From: Mollicutes bacterium
Lineage (GTDB): Bacteria; Bacillota_I; Bacilli_A; Izemoplasmatales; Izemoplasmataceae
DNA: 39,414 nt
Assembly (NCBI GenBank): GCA_003551005.1
Contig: PULR01000043.1
Coordinates: 1-39,414, forward strand
Direction: 5' to 3'
The notes below the pieces were generated by a model. That model saw only the letters and a list, made by a program, of their open reading frames with translations. It made no database searches and was not told where the DNA came from. Made by a program: the position numbers and the translations under genes. Positions 1 to 7,729 of this stretch are shown one piece after another. The stretch's first letter is position 1; each line of letters starts with the position of its first letter.

Positions 1-11
1 ATTATGTTATT

Positions 12-33
12 CTTGAGTTGCTTGTAACTCGAG
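12..33. repeat. small hairpin in the AT-rich left edge
   Basis: CTTGAGTT (12-19) and AACTCGAG (26-33) form an 8-bp stem with one G-T pair around a six-base loop. No T-run follows on either strand, so it is not a convincing terminator. The first 150 bases are clearly more AT-rich than the rest of the window and hold no ORF that I can support; they are probably the upstream region of the asparaginase gene. No good -35/-10 pair was recognised here. Confidence 0.3.
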
Positions 34-160
34 CATAGACACCTGAAATTTTCTCTCTCAATGACTTTTTGCATCTGGATGTCTTTCATTACGAATCGAT
101 TCTTTTAACAATCTCAATGCAAATTTCGTCATATTTCTAGTTAAGAACGGAGTGTGGATG

Positions 161-1138
161 ATGAAACATGTTGCACTGATCTTTACGGGCGGCACGATTA
201 CCATGAGGATGCCTTCTAGGGAGCATGGCGCCGTGCCGGGCGTCGATCCGGATGAAATCCTGCGGACCCTGGAGGCTTCGACAGAACTTCAAAATCTGCA
301 CGCTCATCATTTTTCTTCTCTGCAGAGTCCTGCACTCGATCTACCGACTTTAAGACGTCTGAAGGCGGAAATTGACGGATACATCGAGGATGACGACTAC
401 GCAGGTGTCGTGGTCGTACAGGGGACGGACACTCTCGAGGAGTCCGCCTTCTATCTGGACGCGACGCACGATTCAGATAAACCCGTCGTACTCACGGGGG
501 CGATGAAGAACGCCAGCGAACTCGGCTACGACGGGCTGACCAACCTCGCATCCAGCATCCGTACGGTGCGTGCTCCCGACTCGCGGCGACGCGGAGTGCT
601 GGTGGTGATGAACTACCAGATCCATGCGGCGGCCGAGGTCATGAAGACGCACACGTTGAACCTCGATACGTTCAAAAGCCTGGATTTCGGACCCGTGGGC
701 ATCATCGATAGCGACGAGGTGCTGTATTATCGGAGCCTGACGCTGCACAAGTCCTATCGCCTTCCGCCCAGCGAGGGGGCATGGGTCGAGTTGTTGAAGG
801 TGTATGCGGGCATGGACGGCTCTCCCGTCGAGCGGGCCCTCGCCGCCGGCGTCCGGGGGATCGTCCTTGAGGCGACCGGCCGGGGCAACGTCCCCCCGGC
901 GATGATGCAAAGCATCAAAAAAGCCCGCGAAGCAGGCGTCGAGATTGTCATCGCCTCACGGGTCCCGGCGGGACGGGTGCTCGATAGCTACGGCTACGAA
1001 GGCGGCGGGAAGGACCTGGCCCGCGCCGGGTGTCTGCTCGCAGGTACGCTGAGCGGCCTGAAGGCGCGCATCCTGCTCTCGCTGGCGCTCGCGGCCGGCT
1101 ACGACCGCGAGCGCATCGCGCAATTGTTCACGCACTGA
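161..1138 (+). CDS. cytosolic L-asparaginase
   Basis: Hydrolyses L-asparagine to aspartate and ammonia. The 325-residue protein has both family signatures: TGGTI near the N-terminus with the nucleophile-type Thr12, and QGTDTLEES with Thr89-Asp90. A lysine in AEVMKTHT falls at residue 162. These positions agree with the Thr12, Thr89, Asp90 and Lys162 of the well-studied bacterial enzyme. No signal peptide is seen, so it should act in the cytosol. The reading frame is open from a GTG at 152 and has ATGs at 158 and 161; GGAG at 149-152 lies 8 nt before the 161 ATG, which is chosen. It is a single-gene unit, convergent with the M3-like peptidase gene, and ends at a strong terminator. A glutaminase side activity cannot be judged from sequence. 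Confidence 0.93.
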   Translation: MKHVALIFTGGTITMRMPSREHGAVPGVDPDEILRTLEASTELQNLHAHHFSSLQSPALDLPTLRRLKAEIDGYIEDDDYAGVVVVQGTDTLEESAFYLDATHDSDKPVVLTGAMKNASELGYDGLTNLASSIRTVRAPDSRRRGVLVVMNYQIHAAAEVMKTHTLNLDTFKSLDFGPVGIIDSDEVLYYRSLTLHKSYRLPPSEGAWVELLKVYAGMDGSPVERALAAGVRGIVLEATGRGNVPPAMMQSIKKAREAGVEIVIASRVPAGRVLDSYGYEGGGKDLARAGCLLAGTLSGLKARILLSLALAAGYDRERIAQLFTH

Positions 1139-1184
1139 CAATCCGGGTTGGCTGCTTGATAGCCGTCAGGCGGCTGGCCGCAAA

Positions 1185-1228
1185 TAAAAAACTCCCCCCG
1201 GTTCGCGCGAGGAACGGGTGGAGTTTTT
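1185..1228. terminator. bidirectional terminator between convergent genes
   Basis: An imperfect stem pairs AAAAACTCC...CGGTTC with GAACGGG...GGAGTTTTT around a short GC-rich loop. There is a T-run at 1224-1228 on the plus strand and an A-run at about 1185-1190, which reads as a T-run on the minus strand. It can serve both the asparaginase gene and the convergent M3-like gene that ends at 1260. Confidence 0.8.
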
Positions 1229-1259
1229 GCTAGTTAGTGCTATCGGCCCCGGGAGACGG

Positions 1260-2420
1260 CTAGAGGAACGCCGCGATCTCGATCTCGCCGGCGCGGGCGA
1301 GCAGGTGACGCTTCAGCCACTCGCCGAGGGCGGCGCCTTCAAGCTGTTCGCTCTCGACGATGGTGAGCAAATTCGCACTGGCCGCGTAGCCGATGGCGTA
1401 GTATTGAATGAGCAGCGCGTCGACGCTGCGGAAGCTATCCAGGGTCCAGCATTCGGGGGCTTCCACCTCGAGCAATCGGCCGTAGTGATGCTGATAGCGT
1501 TGCTGCGGCGTGTCGACATTGTTCCAGAGGTCGAGTTCGAACTTCGCGCTGAGTGCGACCCGGCTCGCCTCGAGATGTTCAACCGATTTCAGGGAATCCT
1601 GTTCCGTTTGCGTACAAACATTATCGATCAGCAGGTTTTCGAGTACGACCGCTAGAAATTCGTCGCTAGCCGGAGTCAGAAATTTTTCGTGACCGGGAGG
1701 CTCATGATAAAGATACAGCAGGCCATGGGATAGTTCGTGTAAAAACGTCCTCAGCGCGAACGGAGTATCTAATGGTCGGGTGGCGATGTGGACCCGGCCG
1801 TTTTCGAACAGTCGGGCGAATCCGGCCATGCCTTGTGGGTCGATGTGCACCACGAGCCTTGAATCGAGGGCCTCAAGTCCCAGCCCCTCGATCAGCCGCT
1901 GGATGATTGCTTCGGGGTCGAGGGGCTTCTCAAAGGGCCGGAAGGTCCTTAGATCCTCGAACCAGGTCGCCCAGGAGAACCCGTGCCGGTCGATGAGTTC
2001 CCGCGCTTTGGGCAGGTGCTGCTTGAGCACGGTATCGAGCGCGGACTGGATGGTCTCTTCGTGGATGCGGTTCTGCTCGCAGTCGAAATCCTTGTAGTCG
2101 CGGTACCCCAGGGTCTGCGCACGCATCGTGCGCAGCTGCATCAGCCGTTTGACGTGCGGAGCCATGGCCCTCGCACGCGTCGAGGGCGGGCCTTGTGGGA
2201 GGCCGGCGTTGGTGTCGAGCTTCTCGCGCAGGGCGGCCACCTCGGGGTGGTGTTCGATGCGGGCGCGTTTCTGGACGGGGTGTTCTGGGTCCTCCTCCTC
2301 GGCGCAGGCATGCAGCTCTCGACTCACTGCGAGCAGGTCGACGGATTCACCTTCGACGTAGCGACGCCATTCGAGACGATGATACGCATAGAGATATTCG
2401 GCGAAACAGGTCGCAGCCAT
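1260..2420 (-). CDS. short M3-like zinc metallopeptidase
   Basis: Probable zinc-dependent oligopeptidase of 386 residues. HELSH at residues 229-233 is an HExxH zinc site. The preceding region, with LGYRDYKDF around 105-113, resembles the helical lead-in of M3 (oligoendopeptidase F/thimet) enzymes. A downstream acidic segment (SDEFLAVVLENLL, 253-265) could supply the third ligand through Glu255 or Glu262. The usual M3 pattern HExGHxxH is not matched exactly: the Gly is Ser and the second His is absent. The protein is also shorter than typical M3 enzymes of about 560-600 residues, lacking most of the N-terminal half. No signal peptide is seen. It is last in the obgE-ruvA-peptidase run, 11 bases after ruvA. 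A divergent gluzincin of another family is possible. Confidence 0.6.
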   Translation of the reverse strand: MAATCFAEYLYAYHRLEWRRYVEGESVDLLAVSRELHACAEEEDPEHPVQKRARIEHHPEVAALREKLDTNAGLPQGPPSTRARAMAPHVKRLMQLRTMRAQTLGYRDYKDFDCEQNRIHEETIQSALDTVLKQHLPKARELIDRHGFSWATWFEDLRTFRPFEKPLDPEAIIQRLIEGLGLEALDSRLVVHIDPQGMAGFARLFENGRVHIATRPLDTPFALRTFLHELSHGLLYLYHEPPGHEKFLTPASDEFLAVVLENLLIDNVCTQTEQDSLKSVEHLEASRVALSAKFELDLWNNVDTPQQRYQHHYGRLLEVEAPECWTLDSFRSVDALLIQYYAIGYAASANLLTIVESEQLEGAALGEWLKRHLLARAGEIEIAAFL

Positions 2421-2431
2421 CGCGCACCTCC

Positions 2432-2995
2432 TCAGGTCTTAGGCGCCATACGGCGCAGTGCTTGCTTGATGAGTCCGGCGGTGTCCGCGTTGGGGTCGAG
2501 GTCTTCAATGGCCCGTTCGATCTCCCGGGTCTTGTAGCCGAGGGCGCGGAGCGCGTCCTCGACCTCGTCGAGGTTGCGCTTGGCCTGGACGTTGAGGGTG
2601 TCGACCTCGATCTTCCCTCTGAGGTCGAGGACCATCTGGTGGCTGGCTTTCGGGCCGATGCCCGGGAACCGCCCGAGATATTTCGTATCGCCGGTCTCGA
2701 TAGCCTTGACGACCTCCGAGACGTCGGCGGCGGCGATCACGGCGAGCGCGCTCTTCGGGCCGATGCCCTTGACGGAGAGCAGCTGGTCGAAGAGACGTTT
2801 CTCCTGGAGGGTCGCGAAACCGAAGAGCGTATGGGCGTCTTCACGGACGTGCTGGTAGATGTAGAGCTTGCGGTCTTCGCCTTCGCTGAAGTCGAACGGG
2901 TTGGGGACGACGACGTGATAACCCACGCCGTGTACATCGATGGTGATTTTCTCGGGCTCGATCTCCGTGATCTGTCCCTTGAGGTAGCTATACAT
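2432..2995 (-). CDS. ruvA: Holliday junction branch migration protein RuvA
   Basis: RuvA tetramers bind four-way DNA junctions and load the RuvB helicase. The 187-residue product begins MYSYLKGQITEI, the usual start of the N-terminal OB-fold. It continues with helix-hairpin-helix segments (LLSVKGIGPKSALAVI and YLGRFPGIGPKASHQMV) and ends with the small RuvB-contacting domain (LDEVEDALRALGYKTREIE). The frame is open from a GTG at 3004, but AAGGAG sits 8 nt upstream of the ATG at 2995, which gives the normal N-terminus. It follows obgE with only a few bases between them. ruvB, the usual partner downstream, is not next; an M3-like peptidase gene is. Confidence 0.95.
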   Translation of the reverse strand: MYSYLKGQITEIEPEKITIDVHGVGYHVVVPNPFDFSEGEDRKLYIYQHVREDAHTLFGFATLQEKRLFDQLLSVKGIGPKSALAVIAAADVSEVVKAIETGDTKYLGRFPGIGPKASHQMVLDLRGKIEVDTLNVQAKRNLDEVEDALRALGYKTREIERAIEDLDPNADTAGLIKQALRRMAPKT

Positions 2996-3000
2996 CGGAC

Positions 3001-4284
3001 TCACTCCTTGAGTTCGAATTCATATCCGAGAATCCGGACGGTGCCGCCGGTCTTCACCCCGAGCTTGCGGAGTTCCTTTTCGACGCCCATCGCGCGCAGG
3101 GCGCGGGCGAAGCGCCAGACCGCCTCGTCGTTGTTGAAGTCGGTCATGGCGAAGAGGCGTTCGACGCGCTCGCCCTTGACTTCCAGCACGCCGTCTTCGG
3201 CCCGTTCGATGGTGAAGGGCTCCGCTTCCCCTTCGTAGCGGTAGACGACGGTCTCTTCATAGGCGTCCTCCTCGTAGAGCGGGGTGGCCTTGAGTTCGGC
3301 GAGCCGTTCGGCCGTGCGCTTCATGAGCCGATCCAGATTCCATCGGGTGTAGGCGCTGATCGGGACAATTTCGACTTCTGCGGGGACCTTCTCCTTGAAG
3401 CGCTCGAGGTTCGCCTCAGCGTCGGGGGCATCCATCTTGTTGGCCACGACGATCTGCGGGCGCTTCTCCAGCCCGGCGCCATAGCTTTTCAGTTCTTTGT
3501 TAAGGGATTGAAAATCCTCGTAGGGATCCCGGCCCTCGATGGCGCTTATGTCGATGACATGGAGGAGCAGGCGGGTCCGTTCGACGTGGCGCAGGAACTG
3601 ATGTCCGAGCCCTTTGCCTTCGGACGCCCCCTCGATGAGGCCGGGGAGGTCGGCGACGACGAAGCTGCCTGCTTCATCCGCGTCGACGACGCCCAGATTG
3701 GGAGTCAGCGTCGTGAAGGGATAGGCCGCAATCTTCGGTTTGCTGGCGGAGATGGTGCTGATCAAGGTGCTTTTGCCCACACTCGGCAGACCAACCAGCC
3801 CGACATCGGCAAGCAGCTTGAGCTCGACACGGATGGCGAGCGTCTTCCCGGGTTCGCCCTTCTCGGCGAAGGTCGGAGCCGGGCGTCGCCCGGAGGCGAA
3901 GCGGGCGTTGCCGCGTCCGCCACGTCCACCTTCGAGCAGGCGCGCCCGCTGTCCATCACGGGTGATGTCGGCGAGGACCTTGCCGGTCTCTTCGCTGAAA
4001 ACGGTGGTCCCCAGGGGGACTTTGAGGACAAGGTCACCACCATCCTTGCCGTGTTTTTTCTTGTTTTCACCGCGGCCGCCGTCCTCGGCTTTGCGATGAC
4101 GGTCGTAATGCAGCTCGAGCAGGGTCGAGAGGCCTTCGTCGCCTTCGAAATACACATGGCCGCCCCGTCCGCCATCTCCTCCGGAGGGGCCGCCCTTGGG
4201 CACGTACTTTTCCCGGCGGAAGGCGCTCATGCCGTCCCCGCCCTTGCCGCTTTCAATGGTCATCTTCACGTGGTCGACGAACAT
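3001..4284 (-). CDS. obgE: Obg family GTPase
   Basis: Ribosome-associated GTPase acting in 50S assembly and stress control. The 427 residues show all three domains. The glycine-rich Obg fold covers about 1-158 (GKGGDG, GGPSGGDGGRGG). The G domain has GLPSVGKST (165-173), TTLTPN (191-196), DLPG (212-215) and NKMD (282-285). The C-terminal OCT domain covers roughly 345-427. The start overlaps the 3' end of the GNAT-kinase gene by 19 bases, so translation may be coupled. The ribosome site is weak (GGATG about 9 nt upstream). In many bacteria obg follows rplU-rpmA directly; here an ABC cassette and the GNAT-kinase gene separate them by about 3 kb. Confidence 0.97.
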   Translation of the reverse strand: MFVDHVKMTIESGKGGDGMSAFRREKYVPKGGPSGGDGGRGGHVYFEGDEGLSTLLELHYDRHRKAEDGGRGENKKKHGKDGGDLVLKVPLGTTVFSEETGKVLADITRDGQRARLLEGGRGGRGNARFASGRRPAPTFAEKGEPGKTLAIRVELKLLADVGLVGLPSVGKSTLISTISASKPKIAAYPFTTLTPNLGVVDADEAGSFVVADLPGLIEGASEGKGLGHQFLRHVERTRLLLHVIDISAIEGRDPYEDFQSLNKELKSYGAGLEKRPQIVVANKMDAPDAEANLERFKEKVPAEVEIVPISAYTRWNLDRLMKRTAERLAELKATPLYEEDAYEETVVYRYEGEAEPFTIERAEDGVLEVKGERVERLFAMTDFNNDEAVWRFARALRAMGVEKELRKLGVKTGGTVRILGYEFELKE

Positions 4285-5294
4285 GTCGGTTCACATCCAA
4301 TCGTGCGCAGCCAGAGTTCGAGGTCACGAGGCGTGTCGAACTCCAGTACGCGTTTCTTGTTTTGCAGGGGTCTGAGCCGCGCCTCGATGAGCTTTCGCTG
4401 CGGCTCGAAGAAGGCGACATACTTGAGGAAATCCTGATCGATGCCTTCAATGCAGCCGGTCGCCATGTCGCTGCGATAGGTGTGCTTGTATCGGCGCTCG
4501 CGCTCGATAATACCCTTGAGCGCGACGGAGCGTTCATACTTGAGCAGGATCACAGTGTCCGCGAATCGCAGCCGGTCCTCGAAGGAAGGGTTGTGGAGGT
4601 AGTTCCCATCCATCACGAACCGGGGATGTCGGCGCATGTAGCTTTGTAGCTTGCGCTGAAAGGCCTCGGGCTCCATGGCCGTCCAGTTGCGTAGCCAATA
4701 GACGGTGTCCAGATGCAGCACCGGCTGGTTCAGCCGCTTGCCAAGCCGGCGGGCGAGCGTTGTCTTCCCCGACCCGCTCGCACCGAGGATGAGGATGCGT
4801 CTGAGCCCGTCGGCATTGAGGCTGCGCTCATAAGCGTCGCGATGAATGCCGGCTAGATAACCGCGACGCTCGAACTGGTGTCTTCGCAAAAGCCGGCGCA
4901 TGGGGCCGTTGGCGGGGTGGGTGTCGGTCCTGAGGGTTCCCGCCCCCGAGCTTGCCGCCCGGCAGGCGGCATGCACGAGGAGTTCATCGGCGACACCCCG
5001 CCCCCAGGAACTCGGGTCGACAAGCAGCCGGTGGATGATCGGCGAGGAGGATCCGTGCCAGCGCACCGCGCGATAAGCCGGTTCATCGTCGGTGCAGAAA
5101 GCGTACACCCCAAGGATCCGGCCTTCCTGTTCGTGAACGAACAGTCTGTCGGATTGAATGTCCTCCTTGAAATGGGGCGCGCGAGGGTAGGCCGTCGTCC
5201 ATTGATTCACGCCCCGTTTGTGCATCGCCTGGATGGTGCGGACGCTCAAGGCGTCCAGTGCGTCAATGTCTGCTACGTTTGCCTGTCTGATCAT
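4266..5294 (-). CDS. fusion: GNAT acetyltransferase + P-loop nucleotide kinase-like domain
   Basis: Two domains in one 342-residue protein. Residues 1-160 look like a GNAT N-acetyltransferase: an N-terminal MIRQANVADIDAL, and the acetyl-CoA loop motif IIHRLLVDPSSWGRGVADE at 86-104. Residues 166-342 look like the adenylate-kinase-like family often called DNA topology modulation or FlaR-like: Walker A GASGSGKT at 171-178, LHLDTVYW, VMDGNY and a YKHTYR-type segment. Substrates of both halves are unknown. The frame is open upstream to 5366, but the ATG at 5294 has AGGTGA 5 nt upstream and lies just downstream of a consensus -10 at 5311-5316, so the longer form is unlikely. The 3' end overlaps obgE. 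Confidence 0.8.
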   Translation of the reverse strand: MIRQANVADIDALDALSVRTIQAMHKRGVNQWTTAYPRAPHFKEDIQSDRLFVHEQEGRILGVYAFCTDDEPAYRAVRWHGSSSPIIHRLLVDPSSWGRGVADELLVHAACRAASSGAGTLRTDTHPANGPMRRLLRRHQFERRGYLAGIHRDAYERSLNADGLRRILILGASGSGKTTLARRLGKRLNQPVLHLDTVYWLRNWTAMEPEAFQRKLQSYMRRHPRFVMDGNYLHNPSFEDRLRFADTVILLKYERSVALKGIIERERRYKHTYRSDMATGCIEGIDQDFLKYVAFFEPQRKLIEARLRPLQNKKRVLEFDTPRDLELWLRTIGCEPTCSSTT

Positions 5295-5310
5295 ATTTTC
5301 ACCTAAACGC

Positions 5311-5316
5311 ATTATA
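5311..5316 (-). promoter_or_regulatory. -10 box for the GNAT-kinase/obgE/ruvA run
   Basis: Read on the minus strand this is TATAAT. The region 17 nt upstream is T-rich and has no clear -35. It lies just after the ABC cassette's terminator and 17 nt before the ATG at 5294, giving a leader of only about 10 nt that still contains the AGGTGA ribosome site. Confidence 0.55.
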
Positions 5317-5330
5317 CTACACCACCTGCA

Positions 5331-5362
5331 AAGAAAAAAGGCCGCCCGGTAAAAGGTCGGCT
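5331..5362 (-). terminator. terminator of the ABC cassette
   Basis: Read on the minus strand, AAGCCGACC and a CGGGCGGCCTT arm form a stem with a small bulge, followed by a run of six T (plus-strand A-run at about 5332-5337). It starts immediately after the permease stop codon. Confidence 0.65.
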
Positions 5363-6130
5363 TCAAGTGAGGGAACGTCGCTTGAGAATCGTCACCGCCA
5401 TACTGAACAGGCCCGTCGCCAGGACTGTCGAGAGGATGACGGCGCTCAACGCAGGCCTCAGGCTGGCCTCACCCGCCATGATGCGCAGCGGCAGGTTGCA
5501 CAGATGGGAGGGAAGATAGCGCAGCGCCCCGGCTTCGACCATGGAAAGCCCGGTGAAAAGGAAAAAGACGACCAATGCTGGCAGCGCGCCGCCGAGGAAG
5601 CTTTTGAATGCAAAGGAGGAAAAGCAGGCGATGGCGACGAGCAGTTTAAGGAAAACGGCGAAAGCGAGGGTCGCAAGCGCGAACCGTCCCGGATGGAAAC
5701 CAGGAAAGACCGCGGCGGTCTGGAAGGCGAACAGGACACTTCCAAGCACCAGTGCAGCGAACCAGACGCTGTTTAAGACGACGAGCTTCGAGACGGCTTA
5801 CTGCAGTCTGCTGATGGGCTTGACGAACACAAACGCGAGGTACTGCCGGGTGAAATCCTTCGTGAAGAAGGCGGCGGCCACAAACACCACGACCAGCGTG
5901 TAGAGCTGGGTCATATTCGAAAAGAACTGTTCATAGGCGTCGTGGACGCTCGGGGGTGGGAAGTCGATGTTTTCTACGCCTTCCGCCCGCAACGCATATT
6001 CAATGAGCACATCAAGATAGCGCGCGGTGACGATCGAAAGCGAAGCGAGGAACACGGCGAGCCCGACGAAGACTAGCCAGCGCGGGGTTTTCAGAAAATA
6101 GGTCGCGTCATAGCGTATCAGCGTTTTCAT
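5363..6130 (-). pseudogene. ABC-2 type permease interrupted by an in-frame TAA
   Basis: Membrane subunit of the ABC exporter encoded just upstream. The start at 6130 has GGAGG 6 nt before it and overlaps the ATPase gene by 23 bases. The first 110 codons hold two membrane segments (WLVFVGLAVFLASLSIV; LYTLVVVFVAAAFFT) and end KPISRLQ. A TAA follows at 5800-5798. The same frame then continues for 144 codons (AVSKLVVLNSVWFAALVLG onward) with four further hydrophobic segments to a TGA at 5363. Joined, the halves make about 254 residues, normal for ABC-2 permeases, and the KPISR-x-x-xxxSK junction is typical of the family. One base change from a tyrosine codon would explain the stop. A GTG at 5749 lacks a ribosome site, so separate translation of the second half looks unlikely. 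Real mutation, sequencing error and readthrough cannot be distinguished here. Confidence 0.8.
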
Positions 6131-7025
6131 CCAGCACCTCCAGGAAGACTTCTTCAAGGGAGGGAGCGCGCCGCTCGACGGCGTGGATTGTCTGCGGCGC
6201 CTCAGATAGGCTTCTTAACAGATACTTCGTCGCGCCATCCTGAAGCGTCACCGACAAATTCCCCGCCTGCACGCTGAGGGTTTTGAGAAACCGACGGCCT
6301 TGTAAAAATGCCTTCAGGGCCGGCGCGTCGTCGCAGACCACGTGGAACGCCGGTTGAATCCATTTCTGCTGGATGTCCACCATCCGTGATTCCAGAATCA
6401 TGCGCCCGCGGTCGATGAGTCCGACCCGGTCGCAGATTTGCTCGGCATCCGCGAGGATGTGCGTGGAATAAAGAACTGTCCGGGTCTTCTTCAGCTTTTG
6501 CATCAGATTAAGAATCTCACGCCGTCCGATCGGGTCCAGAGCGCTTGTGGGTTCGTCCATGACAATCAGATCGGGCGAGCCCATCAGGGCCTGTCCGATC
6601 GCCAGCCGTTGCCGCATGCCTCTGGAGAAAGATCCCACTTTGCGGTTGATCGATCTGAGGCCGACGAACGACAGCGCCTCCTCCACGGCATCCCTATCGA
6701 CGGTGCCGTCGCCTTGGAAGGCCGAGGCGAACTCGAGGACCTCGCGGGCCTTCAGATACTCCGGAAAGGCCGGAACATCCGGAACGAATCCGATTTGTCG
6801 CTTGTAGGCGATGGAATCGTCGTCAATCATTTCCCCGTCGAAGGTGATCCTGCCGCCATCGCGAAGCATGAGACCGAGCAGGATGGCCAGCGTCGTCGTC
6901 TTGCCGGCACCATTGCGCCCGACAAACCCATAGACTTCGTGGCGCGTGAGGGAAAGATTGACGCCATCAAGCGCCTGCAGTCTGCCGAATCGCTTGCGCA
7001 GCGATTCAATCTTCAGAAACGACAT
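6108..7025 (-). CDS. ABC transporter ATP-binding protein
   Basis: Energising subunit of an ABC-2 type exporter. The 305 residues carry Walker A GRNGAGKT (36-43), signature FSRGMRQR (133-140), Walker B LIVMDEPTSALD (153-164) and the switch histidine STH (187-189). About 85 residues follow the nucleotide-binding domain, as in the drug and bacteriocin-type exporter ATPases. The gene overlaps the PLDc_N-like gene upstream by 20 bases and the permease downstream by 23, so the three are translationally coupled. The ribosome site is weak (GCAGAG), which fits coupling. The substrate cannot be inferred. The ATPase itself is intact although the permease is broken. Confidence 0.93.
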   Translation of the reverse strand: MSFLKIESLRKRFGRLQALDGVNLSLTRHEVYGFVGRNGAGKTTTLAILLGLMLRDGGRITFDGEMIDDDSIAYKRQIGFVPDVPAFPEYLKAREVLEFASAFQGDGTVDRDAVEEALSFVGLRSINRKVGSFSRGMRQRLAIGQALMGSPDLIVMDEPTSALDPIGRREILNLMQKLKKTRTVLYSTHILADAEQICDRVGLIDRGRMILESRMVDIQQKWIQPAFHVVCDDAPALKAFLQGRRFLKTLSVQAGNLSVTLQDGATKYLLRSLSEAPQTIHAVERRAPSLEEVFLEVLDENADTL

Positions 7026-7230
7026 AGTCTCTGCCCGCGAGAAAATACACGATCCAAGCGAACGTCACCAAGGCGACAATGAGGGACCAGCCGAGTTTGT
7101 CAAGACCGCGTGTACGCCTCTCGGCACGATTAATATCGAAGATTGCGAACACGCGGATGGTCAGTTCAACAAGTACGAGCGGGCTCAACAACACCACCCA
7201 CATGGGAATTTCCACAAGCACAGGAACCAT
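7006..7230 (-). CDS. small two-helix membrane protein, PLDc_N-like
   Basis: A 74-residue protein with a hydrophobic segment at about 9-28, a basic loop (RAERRTRG) and a second segment at about 46-65 ending YFLAGRDY. This plan matches the short PLDc_N (phospholipase D nuclease N-terminal, no nuclease) proteins that, from general knowledge, often precede ABC-2 exporter genes in Bacillota. GAGGAGG lies 8 nt before the ATG at 7230. It is first in a three-gene operon with its own extended -10 promoter. Its role may be in exporter assembly or immunity; this is inference from position. Confidence 0.7.
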   Translation of the reverse strand: MVPVLVEIPMWVVLLSPLVLVELTIRVFAIFDINRAERRTRGLDKLGWSLIVALVTFAWIVYFLAGRDYVVSED

Positions 7231-7276
7231 GGCGACAGCCTCCTCAGACTCTTTTTTATAAAGTGAACACTAAATA

Positions 7277-7285
7277 ATTATACCA
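7277..7285 (-). promoter_or_regulatory. extended -10 promoter of the ABC cassette
   Basis: On the minus strand this reads TGGTATAAT, a TGn-TATAAT extended -10. No good -35 is seen, as is common for extended -10 promoters. It lies between the rpmA terminator and the PLDc_N-like start, so the cassette is an independent transcription unit. Confidence 0.65.
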
Positions 7286-7320
7286 CACAAGTATTAAACA
7301 AAGCTTTTTCAATCCTCAAT

Positions 7321-7334
7321 GTTCGCATACGAAC
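7321..7334. promoter_or_regulatory. inverted repeat upstream of the ABC cassette promoter
   Basis: GTTCG-CATA-CGAAC, a perfect 5-bp inverted repeat with a 4-base spacer. It is centred about 45 nt upstream of the -10 box at 7277-7282, a position suited to a transcription activator. It is short and could be chance. Confidence 0.25.
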
Positions 7335-7345
7335 GATATCCCCGT

Positions 7346-7374
7346 AAAAAAAGGACGGCCGCTTATGGCCGTCC
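7346..7374 (-). terminator. terminator of the rplU-rpmA unit
   Basis: GGACGGCC (7353-7360) and GGCCGTCC (7367-7374) form a perfect 8-bp stem with a six-base loop. On the minus strand seven T follow the stem (7352-7346). It lies 22 bases after the rpmA stop. Confidence 0.92.
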
Positions 7375-7395
7375 GAATCGGATGCAGATGCAGGG

Positions 7396-7683
7396 TTATT
7401 CAACGGGATAGACGGACGCACGTTTTTTCTTGCGGCCCATCCGTTCAAAGCGCACGACGCCGTCGATTTTGCTGAAGAGCGTGTCGTCGCCGCCGATGCC
7501 GACGTTGTGACCGGGGTGCACTTTAGTGCCGCGCTGGCGATAGATGATGCTGCCCGCACGGATCGCTTGACCGTCGGCGCGCTTGCTGCCGAGGCGTTTC
7601 GCTTCGGAATCGCGGCCGTTCTTGGTCGAGCCGACACCTTTCTTCGTTGCCATGAATGTCATTGGGCGGATGTCTATGAGCAT
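7396..7683 (-). CDS. rpmA: 50S ribosomal protein L27
   Basis: Large-subunit protein near the peptidyl transferase centre. The 95 residues contain the conserved [26 protein letters not shown] and GGDDTLF blocks. GGAGG lies 9 nt before the ATG at 7683 but only 3 nt before the one at 7689, so 7683 is chosen; an internal ATG at 7653 (MATKKG) has no ribosome site. The chosen start leaves an N-terminal extension of about a dozen residues before KKGVG, as in Bacillota L27 precursors that are trimmed by the Prp protease. The expected LQFFA-type cleavage site reads PMTFMA here, and no prp gene lies between rplU and rpmA. Confidence 0.95.
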   Translation of the reverse strand: MLIDIRPMTFMATKKGVGSTKNGRDSEAKRLGSKRADGQAIRAGSIIYRQRGTKVHPGHNVGIGGDDTLFSKIDGVVRFERMGRKKKRASVYPVE

Positions 7684-7729
7684 GTTCATTCACCTCCGGG
7701 GTTCTTCATAAAGTTTGATTCCGGCTGGT

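Noticed and set aside
7321-7334. SOS (LexA) box
   Set aside because: The Bacillus LexA site is CGAAC-N4-GTTCG. Here the half-sites are in the opposite order (GTTCG-N4-CGAAC), so it does not match.
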